From positions 1-33,308 of the forward strand of contig CACWHI010000044.1 in the NCBI GenBank assembly GCA_902760595.1: a stretch of 33,308 bases of DNA, in the 5' to 3' direction. The notes under the pieces were generated by a model, which did no database searches, was not told where the DNA came from, and saw only the letters and a program-made list of their open reading frames with translations. This stretch comes from an uncultured Eubacteriales bacterium (GTDB lineage: Bacteria > Bacillota > Clostridia > Christensenellales > Aristaeellaceae). The position numbers were made by a program, and so were the translations under genes. Of the stretch, positions 1 through 7,663 are shown one piece after another (within the stretch, counting starts at the first letter, position 1; every line of letters begins with the position of its first letter).

Positions 1-98
1 GAGGCACAGAGCGCGTAGCGCGACAATGCCGAATTGAGGAGTAGGGGGGTCGCAAGACCCCCATGCGGTGACTGTTCAGTCTACGACTGAACAGTCAC
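1..98 (+). repeat. Terminal repeat element, left copy
   Basis: These 98 bases reappear in reverse complement at the other end of the window (33211-33308) with a single difference: T at 50 here, where the other copy read in this orientation has G. The element contains two clear hairpins. One is GGGGGTC-GCAA-GACCCCC at about 44-61. The other has perfect 14-base arms (68-81 and 85-98) around a TAC loop. CGCG-TAG-CGCG near 13-23 could form a third. It looks like a dispersed palindromic (REP- or MITE-like) element at which the assembly stopped. No open reading frame is visible in it. Confidence 0.85.
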
Positions 99-131
99 GT
101 TATACTTTATTTGAAGGGACTGGTGAATGAT

Positions 132-803
132 ATGCTTGCCCACGTGAACGGGATCGACATTTATTATGAAAAGACCGGCGCGGGCCGGCCGCTCTTGATG
201 GTGCACGGGAACGGAGAGGACCACACGATCTTCGACGAGGCCGTGGCGGTGCTGAAGGACCGCTTCACCTGCTACTGTGTGGACAGCCGGGGCCACGGGC
301 AGAGCGGCGCCGCGGACGAGCTGCACTACAGCGACATGGCGGACGACATGATCGGCCTGATGGAGCAGCTCGACCTGCGGGACGTGCTGTTTTACGGCTT
401 CAGCGACGGCGGCGTCGTGGGCCTGCTGGCCGCGTCCAGGTGCGGCCGCGTCACGGGCCTGATCGTCAGCGGGGCGAACGTATCGCCCAAGGGCATCTGC
501 CTGAGGCTGCGGCTGGAGATCCGCCTCATGTACCTGTTCAGGCGCGATCCCAGGCTCCGGCTGATGCTGCGGGAGCCGGACATCAGTGACGACACGCTCC
601 GCCGCATCACTGTTCCCACCCTGGTGCTGGCCGGCGACAGGGACCTGATCACGGAGCGCGAGACCCGGCACATTGCCGGCACTATCCCGGGCGCGGAGCT
701 CAGGATCCTGGAGGGCGAGGGCCACGAGACCTATATCATCCACCGGACGAGGATCGCGGAGCTGATCCTGGAATACGCGAAGAAAACGGAGAGCAGGAGG
801 TAA
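132..803 (+). CDS. Alpha/beta hydrolase
   Basis: Cytoplasmic alpha/beta-hydrolase-fold enzyme of 223 aa; the substrate cannot be told. The oxyanion-side HGNG motif is near residue 25, GHGQS near 54, and the nucleophile elbow GFSDGG places Ser at about 91. The acid is probably the second Asp of GDRDL (about 171) and the catalytic His is in GEGHE (about 198). The cap region between nucleophile and acid is short, so this is a compact member. I chose the ATG at 132 because the protein then starts in the usual family way (MLAHVNGIDIYYE). An in-frame TTG at 111 and GTG at 123 are possible; AAGGGA at 114-119 could serve either late start. The next gene follows within a few bases, so they are probably co-transcribed. 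There is no signal peptide. Confidence 0.85.
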   Translation: MLAHVNGIDIYYEKTGAGRPLLMVHGNGEDHTIFDEAVAVLKDRFTCYCVDSRGHGQSGAADELHYSDMADDMIGLMEQLDLRDVLFYGFSDGGVVGLLAASRCGRVTGLIVSGANVSPKGICLRLRLEIRLMYLFRRDPRLRLMLREPDISDDTLRRITVPTLVLAGDRDLITERETRHIAGTIPGAELRILEGEGHETYIIHRTRIAELILEYAKKTESRR

Positions 804-809
804 ACCGCC

Positions 810-1367
810 ATGCGTTCTTTCGTCGCTGTCATTCTTGCCATGACGCTGCTGGTATGCGCCGCCGCCGCGGAGGGCCCGTCCTTTCCCGGCATGATCGAGC
901 TGAAAACGGAAACGCCGGAGAGCCCCGCCGGGAGCGACGACGCCCTGATCCGCTCGGCGCTCAGTGCCCTGCGCTCGCACATGCGGAATGAGTATACGCC
1001 CGCCAAGGGTTTTCAAACCGGCATATACACTGTGGATATTCGTTCCACGCGACTGATCCGCATCAAAGCCGACCTGCCGGAGCGCGAGGCCAAGTACTTC
1101 AGCAACATCGCCTGCGTTATTGAGTTTCTCATGTATGATGATTATTATTCGTTGTCGGGCGGCGGACACAGAGCCGGCTACCACGACATATCGATGATGA
1201 ACAATTGCTGCACGGTCAGCCGCGCGGGCGTGGTCTCGGCGGTCTCCCTTTCCCCGATACGGACGTACGTATCCAGGACCTATGAAACCGACTACTCCAC
1301 CTTTATCGAGGAGGTCGTGGACTACGGCGCCCAGTACAACCAGGTGTTCTCGTTTATCGTGCCGTAA
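810..1367 (+). CDS. Secreted protein of unknown function
   Basis: 185-aa protein starting with a classical signal peptide (MRSFVAVILAMTLLVCAAAA, cleavage probably after the Ala run near residue 20). The mature part has no motif I recognise. It carries a helical stretch rich in Arg and Ala (about 45-60) and a Tyr-rich C-terminal half that looks like beta structure, with two adjacent Cys near 132. GGAGG at 796-800 lies inside the end of the preceding hydrolase gene, six bases separate that stop from this start, and the GH42-like gene begins 12 bases after this stop. The three genes therefore form a likely operon. Export is inferred from the leader only; no function is proposed. Confidence 0.75.
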   Translation: MRSFVAVILAMTLLVCAAAAEGPSFPGMIELKTETPESPAGSDDALIRSALSALRSHMRNEYTPAKGFQTGIYTVDIRSTRLIRIKADLPEREAKYFSNIACVIEFLMYDDYYSLSGGGHRAGYHDISMMNNCCTVSRAGVVSAVSLSPIRTYVSRTYETDYSTFIEEVVDYGAQYNQVFSFIVP

Positions 1368-1379
1368 AGGAGGGCTCAT

Positions 1380-3521
1380 ATGCTGGACAGCAGGATCATC
1401 CGCAGGGGGGAAGCGTTTTTGCTGGAGATCGGCGGCGAGTGCCTGCCGATGTACGGCTACCTGACCTACCAGCCTGAAAAGGGCGAATACGAAGCGTTCA
1501 AGCAGCTCGGGCTGCGCCTGTTTTTCTGCACGGTGTACGCCGGCGACCGCGGGATCAACCAGCTGAGCGGCGTCCGGCCCTTCCGCGAGGGCTTCTGGAA
1601 GGGGTACGGGCAGTACGACTTTTCCCAGGCCGACGCCGACCTCCGCCGGATCGCGGGGACCAGCCGCCCGGGCGAAATCTATCTGATCCTCCGCCTGATG
1701 GTGGAGGTCCCGGCCTGGTGGGACGAAGCGAACCCGGGCGAGCTGAGCCGTGACGCCCACGGCACGCCGCTGCACCAGTCCTTCCATTCGGAAAAATGGC
1801 TGGCGGACGTGGAGCGCATGCTGTTCGACCTCCAGGCCTGGCTGGAGGAAAGCGGCTGGGACCGGTACGTGGCGGGCTGGCACATGGCGGCGGGGAACAC
1901 GGAGGAATTCCTGATGCCCAGCCACCGCTCCGGCCAGCTGACGGACTATTCCGCTCCCGCGCAGGCGTCCTTCCGCGCCTGGGCGAAGGAAAAATACCGG
2001 GGCGACCTGGCCCAGCTGAACCGGGCGTGGGGCCACGCGTTCACGTCCTTTGACGAGGTCGCCGTGCCCTCGCCGGCGAAACGGAAATTCGCCCTGCACG
2101 GCGACGTGCGCGACGAGGCGCTGGAGCGGGAGGCCATCGACTATTACGCCTTCCGGAACGAGGGCGTGGCGCGGGCCGCGGTGCGCCTGTGCGCGGCGGC
2201 CAAGCGGGCCACCCGGCGCCGCCAGGTCATCGGCGCGTTCTACGGCTACCTGACCGGCGACCCCGAAAGCGGCCAGCACGCCTCGCGCATCGTGTTTGAG
2301 AGCGGGGACGTGGATTTCATCGCCAGTCCCTTCAGCTATACCGACAACCGCGGCGTCGGCATCGACTGGCAGCTCCAGGGCTCGGCGGATTCCGCCGCCC
2401 TGCACGGCAAGCCCTGGTTCGCCGAGGCGGATGTCCGCACCTGCCTCTCTCGGCCGCTGAGCCAGTGCATGAAGCGGGCCGACCCGTACGTCAGCCGCGC
2501 CTATGACGGCCCCGTCTGGTGGGGCCCGGACACCGTGGAGGGGTCGCTCGGCCAGATGCTCAAGGCTTTTTCGCGGGTGCTGACCAATAACAACGCGGTC
2601 TGGTGGTTCGATATGTGGGGCGGCTGGTATGCGGAGCCCCGCCTGATGGATTTTCAGAAAAAGGCCTGTGCCCTGTACAGGGACCATATGCTGGCCGGCG
2701 GCAGCGCCAGCGCGGCGGAGGTCGCCCTGTTCATGGACGACGCCTGCTTTGCCCGCGTCACGCCCGAGAGCAGCCTGAGCGCGGAGTACAGCCACCTGCT
2801 GTTCAAAACCATGGGCTTCGTCGGCGCGCCGTACCGCCTGTATATGATCGAAGACCTGCCGCTGGTGGATCCCGCCGCCTTCCGCATGGCGGTCTTCGCC
2901 GGCGTGTGCGAATGGACGCCGGAGCGCCTGGACGCGCTGCGCGCCTGGAAGGGCGCGGACCGGGTGCTGGCCTTCTGGGGTCCCTGGGCGGACGCCGCCG
3001 CGTGCGGGGTGACGCCCTTAACGCTTCCCGGCACGGAGGACCTGGTACGCCGCCGCGCGGCGGGCGCGGAGCAGGCGCAGAACAGCGATTCGCTGTATTT
3101 CAGCGACAAGGCGGAGCGGCAGACCGCGCCCGAGGCCCTGACGCCCGTGCTGCGCTGGCGGGCGGAGCCCGGCGACGTGATCCTGGACAGGGACGAGCTG
3201 GGCGCGCAGGCCCTCCTGCGCCGGATGGCGGACTACTCGGTCTACGCCGACGCCGCCGTCTTCCCGGCGGAGGACCGGATCCGCGCGCTGCTGGACGCCG
3301 CGGGCGGCCAGCTGTACACCTGCGACGGGGACGTCGCCTATGCCAGCGGCACGCACATCGCCGTCCACGCCGCGTCCGACGGCGTCAAGCGCGTCCACGT
3401 CCCCGGCAAGGGCCGCCTGGTCAACGCCCTGACCGGCGAGCCCCTCCCCGGCAACGAAAGCTTCGCCGACGTGCGCATGAAGCGGGGCGAAACCCTGCTG
3501 CTGCGCGTCGAAGGGCAGTGA
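1380..3521 (+). CDS. GH42-like glycoside hydrolase (putative beta-galactosidase)
   Basis: 713-aa protein resembling glycoside hydrolase family 42. The N-terminal two thirds read as a TIM barrel. Family-like landmarks are the FRAWAKEKYRGDLAQLNRAW block at 198-217, which matches the GH42 pattern of a K-Y-G-x-L-x-x-L-N-x-A-W helix, NTEE at 173-176 (candidate acid/base Glu175) and GKPWFAEAD at 343-351 (candidate nucleophile Glu349). Residues from about 430 resemble the alpha/beta trimerisation domain, and the last 60 or so form a beta-rich tail. There is no signal peptide, so it probably acts on imported oligosaccharides in the cytoplasm. AGGAGGG at 1368-1374 fixes the start. Similarity to GH42 is recognisable but not close, and the family acid/base motif is normally N-E rather than N-T-E-E, so substrate specificity is open. 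Confidence 0.75.
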   Translation: MLDSRIIRRGEAFLLEIGGECLPMYGYLTYQPEKGEYEAFKQLGLRLFFCTVYAGDRGINQLSGVRPFREGFWKGYGQYDFSQADADLRRIAGTSRPGEIYLILRLMVEVPAWWDEANPGELSRDAHGTPLHQSFHSEKWLADVERMLFDLQAWLEESGWDRYVAGWHMAAGNTEEFLMPSHRSGQLTDYSAPAQASFRAWAKEKYRGDLAQLNRAWGHAFTSFDEVAVPSPAKRKFALHGDVRDEALEREAIDYYAFRNEGVARAAVRLCAAAKRATRRRQVIGAFYGYLTGDPESGQHASRIVFESGDVDFIASPFSYTDNRGVGIDWQLQGSADSAALHGKPWFAEADVRTCLSRPLSQCMKRADPYVSRAYDGPVWWGPDTVEGSLGQMLKAFSRVLTNNNAVWWFDMWGGWYAEPRLMDFQKKACALYRDHMLAGGSASAAEVALFMDDACFARVTPESSLSAEYSHLLFKTMGFVGAPYRLYMIEDLPLVDPAAFRMAVFAGVCEWTPERLDALRAWKGADRVLAFWGPWADAAACGVTPLTLPGTEDLVRRRAAGAEQAQNSDSLYFSDKAERQTAPEALTPVLRWRAEPGDVILDRDELGAQALLRRMADYSVYADAAVFPAEDRIRALLDAAGGQLYTCDGDVAYASGTHIAVHAASDGVKRVHVPGKGRLVNALTGEPLPGNESFADVRMKRGETLLLRVEGQ

Positions 3522-3572
3522 GCAGGCCTGACGGTAGATTCCGATATATCATGAAATCCGGGTGACGACAGT

Positions 3573-4472
3573 ATGGACTTACAGCAATTGCGTTTTTTAG
3601 TGACCATCAGCAAGACGCTGAATTTCTCGAAGGCGGCTGAAGAGCTGTACATCTCCCAGCCCACGCTTTCTCACCAGATCCGCAGGCTGGAGGACGAGCT
3701 GGGCGTCAGGCTGCTGGAGCGCTCCACCCGGAATGTGGAGCTGACGCCGGTGGGCCGGGAGTGCGTGAATATCGCGCAGCAGATCGTGGAGCTCTCCGAT
3801 CGGATCATGGAGATCGCGCAGGATGAGAGCCGACGCTTCGCCAAGCGCCTGAACATCGGCGTGCTGGCGGTGTACCCCCAGCTCAATATCAGCTCCGTCA
3901 TCACGGAGTTCCAGGCGCTGCACCTGAACGAGACCGTCAACATCCATTTTGATTGGAGCATCGCCCTGATGGACCGCCTACTCCGCAAAAAAACAGACGT
4001 GATCATCTCCAACATCGATATCGACAGGCTGGAGCCGGCGGTCAGGGAGCAGCTGGAGATCCATCCGTTCATCCGGGACTACCTGTACCTGGTCGTGAAG
4101 GACACCAACCCGCTCGCTGAGCAGGAGACGGTGCCGCTGGAGGAGGTGCTGTCCCAGCGGCTGTTCATGCCCGGCCGGGCCAGCAGCGCCAACCAGTTTT
4201 TTGTGAAGGCGGTCACGACCGCCGGATTCCGGATGCCGGATTTCGTCGAGTGCCAGAGCATCATGAACGCCTTCAATTTCGTGATGGCCGGCAGCGGCGC
4301 GTGCGTGCTGAGCAGGCACGTCGCCGAGTCATACCTTAAGGAGGGCATGAAGCTGGTTCGTATCGTGCCGGAGATCAACACCTATACCGCCATCATCACC
4401 CGCAAGGAGCTGCTGGACAGGCCGCTCGTCAGGGGCTTCATCCAGTTTTTCCTTCAGCGCCAGAACGAATAG
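3573..4472 (+). CDS. LysR-family transcriptional regulator
   Basis: 299-aa LysR-type regulator. Residues 1-60 form the winged helix-turn-helix (MDLQQLRFLVTISKTLNFSK, then AAEELYISQPTLSHQIRRLE, then GVRLLERSTR). From about residue 90 follows the two-lobe periplasmic-binding-like effector domain ending in RGFIQFFLQ. It is co-directional with, and directly upstream of, the TAXI-TRAP/EPSPS-like operon. A perfect palindrome of LysR type lies just behind it at 4510-4532, so it very likely controls that operon in response to the transported compound or a metabolite of it; this is inference. The gap to the preceding glycosidase gene is 51 bases with no obvious terminator, and the ribosome binding site is weak (GGGTGACG). 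Confidence 0.9.
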   Translation: MDLQQLRFLVTISKTLNFSKAAEELYISQPTLSHQIRRLEDELGVRLLERSTRNVELTPVGRECVNIAQQIVELSDRIMEIAQDESRRFAKRLNIGVLAVYPQLNISSVITEFQALHLNETVNIHFDWSIALMDRLLRKKTDVIISNIDIDRLEPAVREQLEIHPFIRDYLYLVVKDTNPLAEQETVPLEEVLSQRLFMPGRASSANQFFVKAVTTAGFRMPDFVECQSIMNAFNFVMAGSGACVLSRHVAESYLKEGMKLVRIVPEINTYTAIITRKELLDRPLVRGFIQFFLQRQNE

Positions 4473-4509
4473 ACAGTGAACATACGGGGCAATTGTTCCC
4501 GGATGTTCT

Positions 4510-4532
4510 ATTTATTTAGAATATAAATAAAT
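4510..4532 (+). promoter_or_regulatory. LysR-type binding palindrome
   Basis: Perfect inverted repeat ATTTATTTA-GAATA-TAAATAAAT (9-base arms, 5-base spacer), containing the T-N11-A layout expected for LysR regulators. Its centre is about 64 bases upstream of the transcription start predicted from the promoter at 4550-4578, which is the standard position of the LysR recognition site. The repeat is very A/T-rich in an otherwise GC-rich region. Confidence 0.65.
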
Positions 4533-4549
4533 CTATAATAAATTGGTAT

Positions 4550-4578
4550 TTCACATTCAAAAAGAAGTCTGCTACAAT
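4550..4578 (+). promoter_or_regulatory. Promoter of the TAXI-TRAP operon
   Basis: TTCACA (4550-4555), 17-base spacer, TACAAT (4573-4578); transcription would start near 4585. This leaves a leader of about 86 bases with two small hairpins (GGGAG...CTCCC and TGGCA...TGCCA) before AAAGGAAGG and the ATG at 4671. The -35 box is one mismatch from consensus, fitting a promoter that uses an activator. Confidence 0.6.
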
Positions 4579-4670
4579 GTGATTGTCATCAGGGAGGGGT
4601 CTCCCGAAGCAACGTCAAATGGCAGGATTGCCAAACACTACCGCGTGAGCAGAAGAAAGGAAGGAATCTC

Positions 4671-5639
4671 ATGAAGAAGCTGACCGCGATCGTTCTGTCC
4701 CTGGTCCTGTGCCTGAGCGCCGTTTCCGCGTTCGCCGCGACCAAGTACATCACCATCGGCACCGCCGGTACCTCCGGCGCGCTGTATCCCATGGGCATCG
4801 CCATGGCCCAGACCATCACCGACCATGTGGAAGGCATGTCCGCCACCGGCGAAGCTACCGCCGCCTCCATCCAGAATCTGCGCGACCTGCATGAGGGCAA
4901 CAGCGAGCTGGGCATCAGCCAGTCCGAGGTCGCCTACTACGCCTACAACGGCCAGATGGATTACGAAGGCAACGCCTTCACCGACATCCGCGCCCTGTAC
5001 TCCACCATCTACAACTACCTGCAGATCTTTGTGGCCGCGGACAGCCCCATCAACAGCATCGCGGACCTGAAGGGCAAGACCGTCAGCATGGGCTCTGCCG
5101 GCTCCGGCGGTGAAATGGCCGCCCGCGCCCTGCTGAGCGCCTATGGCCTCGATTATACCACGGTGAACGCCCAGTTCATGGGCGAGAGCGACGGCGCCTC
5201 CGCCCTGAAGGATGGCAAGATCGACGCCATGATCGCCACCCATCCGCTGGCCTCCGCCGCCCTGACCGAGCTGACCACCTCCATGAACGTGAAGATGATC
5301 AGCATCCCCGAAGGCGACAAATTCTATGAAGTGTACCCGCTGTACACCCCCTATGTGGTTCCGGTCGGCACCTACAACGGCGTGGACGTCGAGGTCACCA
5401 TCCCCCGCAGCCGCATCATCATGTGCACCTCTACCGAGTCCGGCCTGACCGACGATGATATCTACAACATCGTGAAGGCCGTGTGGGAGAACCGCGACGA
5501 GTGGGCCGGCTCCGCCAAGTCCGTCGAAAAGCAGGCCGTCATAGAGCACGTGCTCGAAGAGATCGCCATCCCGCTGCATCCCGGCGCCATCCGCTACTTC
5601 GAGGAGATCGGCATCAAGGTTCCTGAGAACCTGAAGTAA
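4671..5639 (+). CDS. TAXI-family TRAP transporter solute-binding protein
   Basis: 322-aa extracytoplasmic binding protein of the TRAP-associated extracytoplasmic immunogenic (TAXI) family. A signal peptide ends at about residue 22 (SAFA/ATKY). The mature protein opens with YITIGTAGTSGALYPMGIAM, the family's substrate-pocket signature. SELGISQSEVAYYAYNG (about 77-93), DLKGKTVSMGSAGSGGE and FMGESDGASALKDGKIDAMI follow in the usual order. TAXI proteins bind small organic acids such as glutamate or dicarboxylates; the ligand here is unknown. There is no lipobox Cys after the leader. A hairpin separates it from the permease gene. Start from AAAGGAAGG and the signal peptide. Confidence 0.93.
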   Translation: MKKLTAIVLSLVLCLSAVSAFAATKYITIGTAGTSGALYPMGIAMAQTITDHVEGMSATGEATAASIQNLRDLHEGNSELGISQSEVAYYAYNGQMDYEGNAFTDIRALYSTIYNYLQIFVAADSPINSIADLKGKTVSMGSAGSGGEMAARALLSAYGLDYTTVNAQFMGESDGASALKDGKIDAMIATHPLASAALTELTTSMNVKMISIPEGDKFYEVYPLYTPYVVPVGTYNGVDVEVTIPRSRIIMCTSTESGLTDDDIYNIVKAVWENRDEWAGSAKSVEKQAVIEHVLEEIAIPLHPGAIRYFEEIGIKVPENLK

Positions 5640-5654
5640 TCAGTCACTACCGGA

Positions 5655-5707
5655 CTGCCGGAAAGCGTCCGCAACCAACACCCGAACACTTTCCGGCAGT
5701 ATTTTTG
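5655..5707 (+). terminator. Intercistronic hairpin with T-tract (partial terminator or processing site)
   Basis: Perfect 11-base arms CTGCCGGAAAG (5655-5665) and CTTTCCGGCAG (5689-5699), then TATTTTT. The loop is 23 bases. It lies between the binding-protein and permease genes, where such structures often let the binding protein be made in excess over the membrane subunit, by partial termination or by protecting the upstream mRNA. Confidence 0.6.
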
Positions 5708-5738
5708 TACCCAAAAACGGCTGTAAGGAGGCCTTACA

Positions 5739-7643
5739 ATGCAAGCAAACGCGGCTAATCCGCAGAAAAGCGGCGCGGCGAAGGTCATCGGCAGGGTCCT
5801 GGCGGTCCTGTGCGTGCTGGTTTCGCTGTTCCACATCTTCGTGGCCGTCGATTCCTCCATTTCCGTGGTGCAGCAGCGCGTCATCCACGTGATGGCGATC
5901 CTGCTGGTGTACTTCCTGACCAACATGGATAAGCTGGCAGGCAAGTCCAAGTGGCGCACCCTCGTCAACGGCGTGTTCTTCATCCTGGCCGTTGTGCTGG
6001 CGGTGTACTTTATTAAAGGCAATACCCTGTCCGCCCTGTCCCAGCGCGGCGTGCGCGGCATCAGCCAGACGGATATGGTCTTCGGCATCATCCTGATCGT
6101 CACCATCCTGTACGTCGGCTGGCGCTCAGTCGGCCCGGCGCTGACCATCCTGTCCCTGATCTTCCTGGCGTATGCCTACTTTGGCCGCTCCATGCCGGAT
6201 ATCATCGCGCACAAGGGCTACTCGGTCAAAAAGATCACCGACTACGTGGCGTGGACCAGCGAGTCCATCTTCGGCAGCTGCATCGGCGCCAGCGCCTCCT
6301 TCGTGGCCCTGTACATCATCTTCGGCGAGCTGCTCAACTCCTTCGGCGCGGGCCAGTTCTTCATCGACATCGCCTACGCCCTGACCGGACGCATGAAGGG
6401 CGGCCCGGCGGAGGCGAGCGTCGTGTCCTCCGCGCTGATGGGCTCCATCAACGGCTCCGCGGTGGCCAACGTGGTCACCACCGGCACCTTCACCATCCCG
6501 CTGATGAAGAAGGTCGGCTACTCGCCTGAATTCGCCGGCGCAGTCGAGGCCGTGGCTTCCACCGGCGGCCAGATCCTGCCGCCCGTCATGGGCGCCGCTG
6601 CCTTCGTCATGGCGGACCTGACCGGCATCCCGTATTCCACCATCATCATCGCCGCCATCGTCCCCGGCCTGCTGTACTACCTGAGCCTGGGCATCGCGGT
6701 CTACCTGCAGGCCTGCAAGAAGGGCCTGGACAGTGAAGAAGCCAGCCGCCTGCCCGTCGTGAAGGAAGTGCTGAAAAAGGGCTGGTACCACGCGATCCCG
6801 ATCGTGGTGCTGATCGTGGCGCTGCTCGGCTTCGGCCTGAGCCCCAACACCTCCGCCATCTACGCCATGGCCTGTCTGCTGGTCATCGGCCTGATCAATA
6901 CCCTGCGCAAGGAAAAGCGCCTGCCCATTAAGGAGATCGGGGAAGCGCTGGTCTCCGCGGCGAAGACCACGGTGCCTGTCGCCATCGCCTGCGCCTGCGC
7001 CGGCGTCGTTATCGGCATCGTCAGCATGACTGGCATCGGCGTCAAGTTCACCACCATCGTCTTCCGCGTTTCCGGCGGCAACCTGTTTGCCATGCTGCTG
7101 ATGATCATGCTGGCCTGCATCATCATGGGCATGGGCCTGCCCTCCACGGCGGCCTACATCATCGCAGCCTCCATCGGCGCGCCGGCGCTGATCCAGGCGG
7201 GCATCCCGCTCATCGCCGCGCACCTGTTCGTGTTCTACTTTGCGATCATGAGCTTCATCACCCCGCCCGTCGCCATGTCGGCCTACGCTGCCTCCGGCAT
7301 CGCCAAGAGCAGCGCCGGCAAGACCGGATTGCTCGCCTTCATGCTGGGCCTCGCGGGCTTCGTGATCCCCTTCTTCTATGCCTACCGCCCGGCGCTGCTG
7401 CTGGTCGGCGCGCCTGCCGGCGAGGCGATCTGGTGCGTGATCGTAGCCACCATCGCGACCGTCAACATGTCCGTGGCCGTCATCGGCTACCTGAAAAAGA
7501 ACCTGAACCCGGTCTTCCGCATCGCGCTCGGCGCGGCCGCCCTGCTGCTGGTGCTGCCCCTGACCTGGGGCGATATCGCCGGCCTGGCTATCAGCGCCGC
7601 CGTCTATGCCTACTGCTTCTTTGGAAACAAAAAACTTGCGTGA
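5739..7643 (+). CDS. TRAP transporter fused permease (4TM/12TM)
   Basis: 634-aa polytopic membrane protein of the fused DctQ-DctM type that works with TAXI binding proteins in Na+-driven or H+-driven uptake. The N-terminal part (to about 130) holds about four hydrophobic segments corresponding to the small subunit. The remainder is the large DctM-like subunit with many glycine-rich membrane segments. Family marks include SVVSSALMGSINGSAVANVV, where the substrate pathway of one half lies, a VASTGGQILPPVMGAAAFVM block, and MGLPSTAAYIIAA near residue 463, followed by FYFAIMSFITPPVAMSAYAA. Length is normal for the fused class. AAGGAGG precedes the ATG. The next gene, an EPSP-synthase-like protein, starts 20 bases on behind AGGAGGT. 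Confidence 0.93.
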   Translation: MQANAANPQKSGAAKVIGRVLAVLCVLVSLFHIFVAVDSSISVVQQRVIHVMAILLVYFLTNMDKLAGKSKWRTLVNGVFFILAVVLAVYFIKGNTLSALSQRGVRGISQTDMVFGIILIVTILYVGWRSVGPALTILSLIFLAYAYFGRSMPDIIAHKGYSVKKITDYVAWTSESIFGSCIGASASFVALYIIFGELLNSFGAGQFFIDIAYALTGRMKGGPAEASVVSSALMGSINGSAVANVVTTGTFTIPLMKKVGYSPEFAGAVEAVASTGGQILPPVMGAAAFVMADLTGIPYSTIIIAAIVPGLLYYLSLGIAVYLQACKKGLDSEEASRLPVVKEVLKKGWYHAIPIVVLIVALLGFGLSPNTSAIYAMACLLVIGLINTLRKEKRLPIKEIGEALVSAAKTTVPVAIACACAGVVIGIVSMTGIGVKFTTIVFRVSGGNLFAMLLMIMLACIIMGMGLPSTAAYIIAASIGAPALIQAGIPLIAAHLFVFYFAIMSFITPPVAMSAYAASGIAKSSAGKTGLLAFMLGLAGFVIPFFYAYRPALLLVGAPAGEAIWCVIVATIATVNMSVAVIGYLKKNLNPVFRIALGAAALLLVLPLTWGDIAGLAISAAVYAYCFFGNKKLA

Positions 7644-7663
7644 CATAAACAGGAGGTAACACC

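Noticed and set aside
81..2795. 904-codon open frame on the minus strand opposite the first three genes
   Set aside because: It is antisense to genes with clear motifs and ribosome binding sites; its Arg/Ala/His/Gly-rich, low-complexity content is typical of a mirror frame in GC-rich DNA.
4638..7646. Long minus-strand frames (313 and 506 codons) opposite the TAXI-TRAP genes
   Set aside because: Their sequences are simple Asp/Gly/His/Gln-rich reflections of the transporter codons and lack any start signal.
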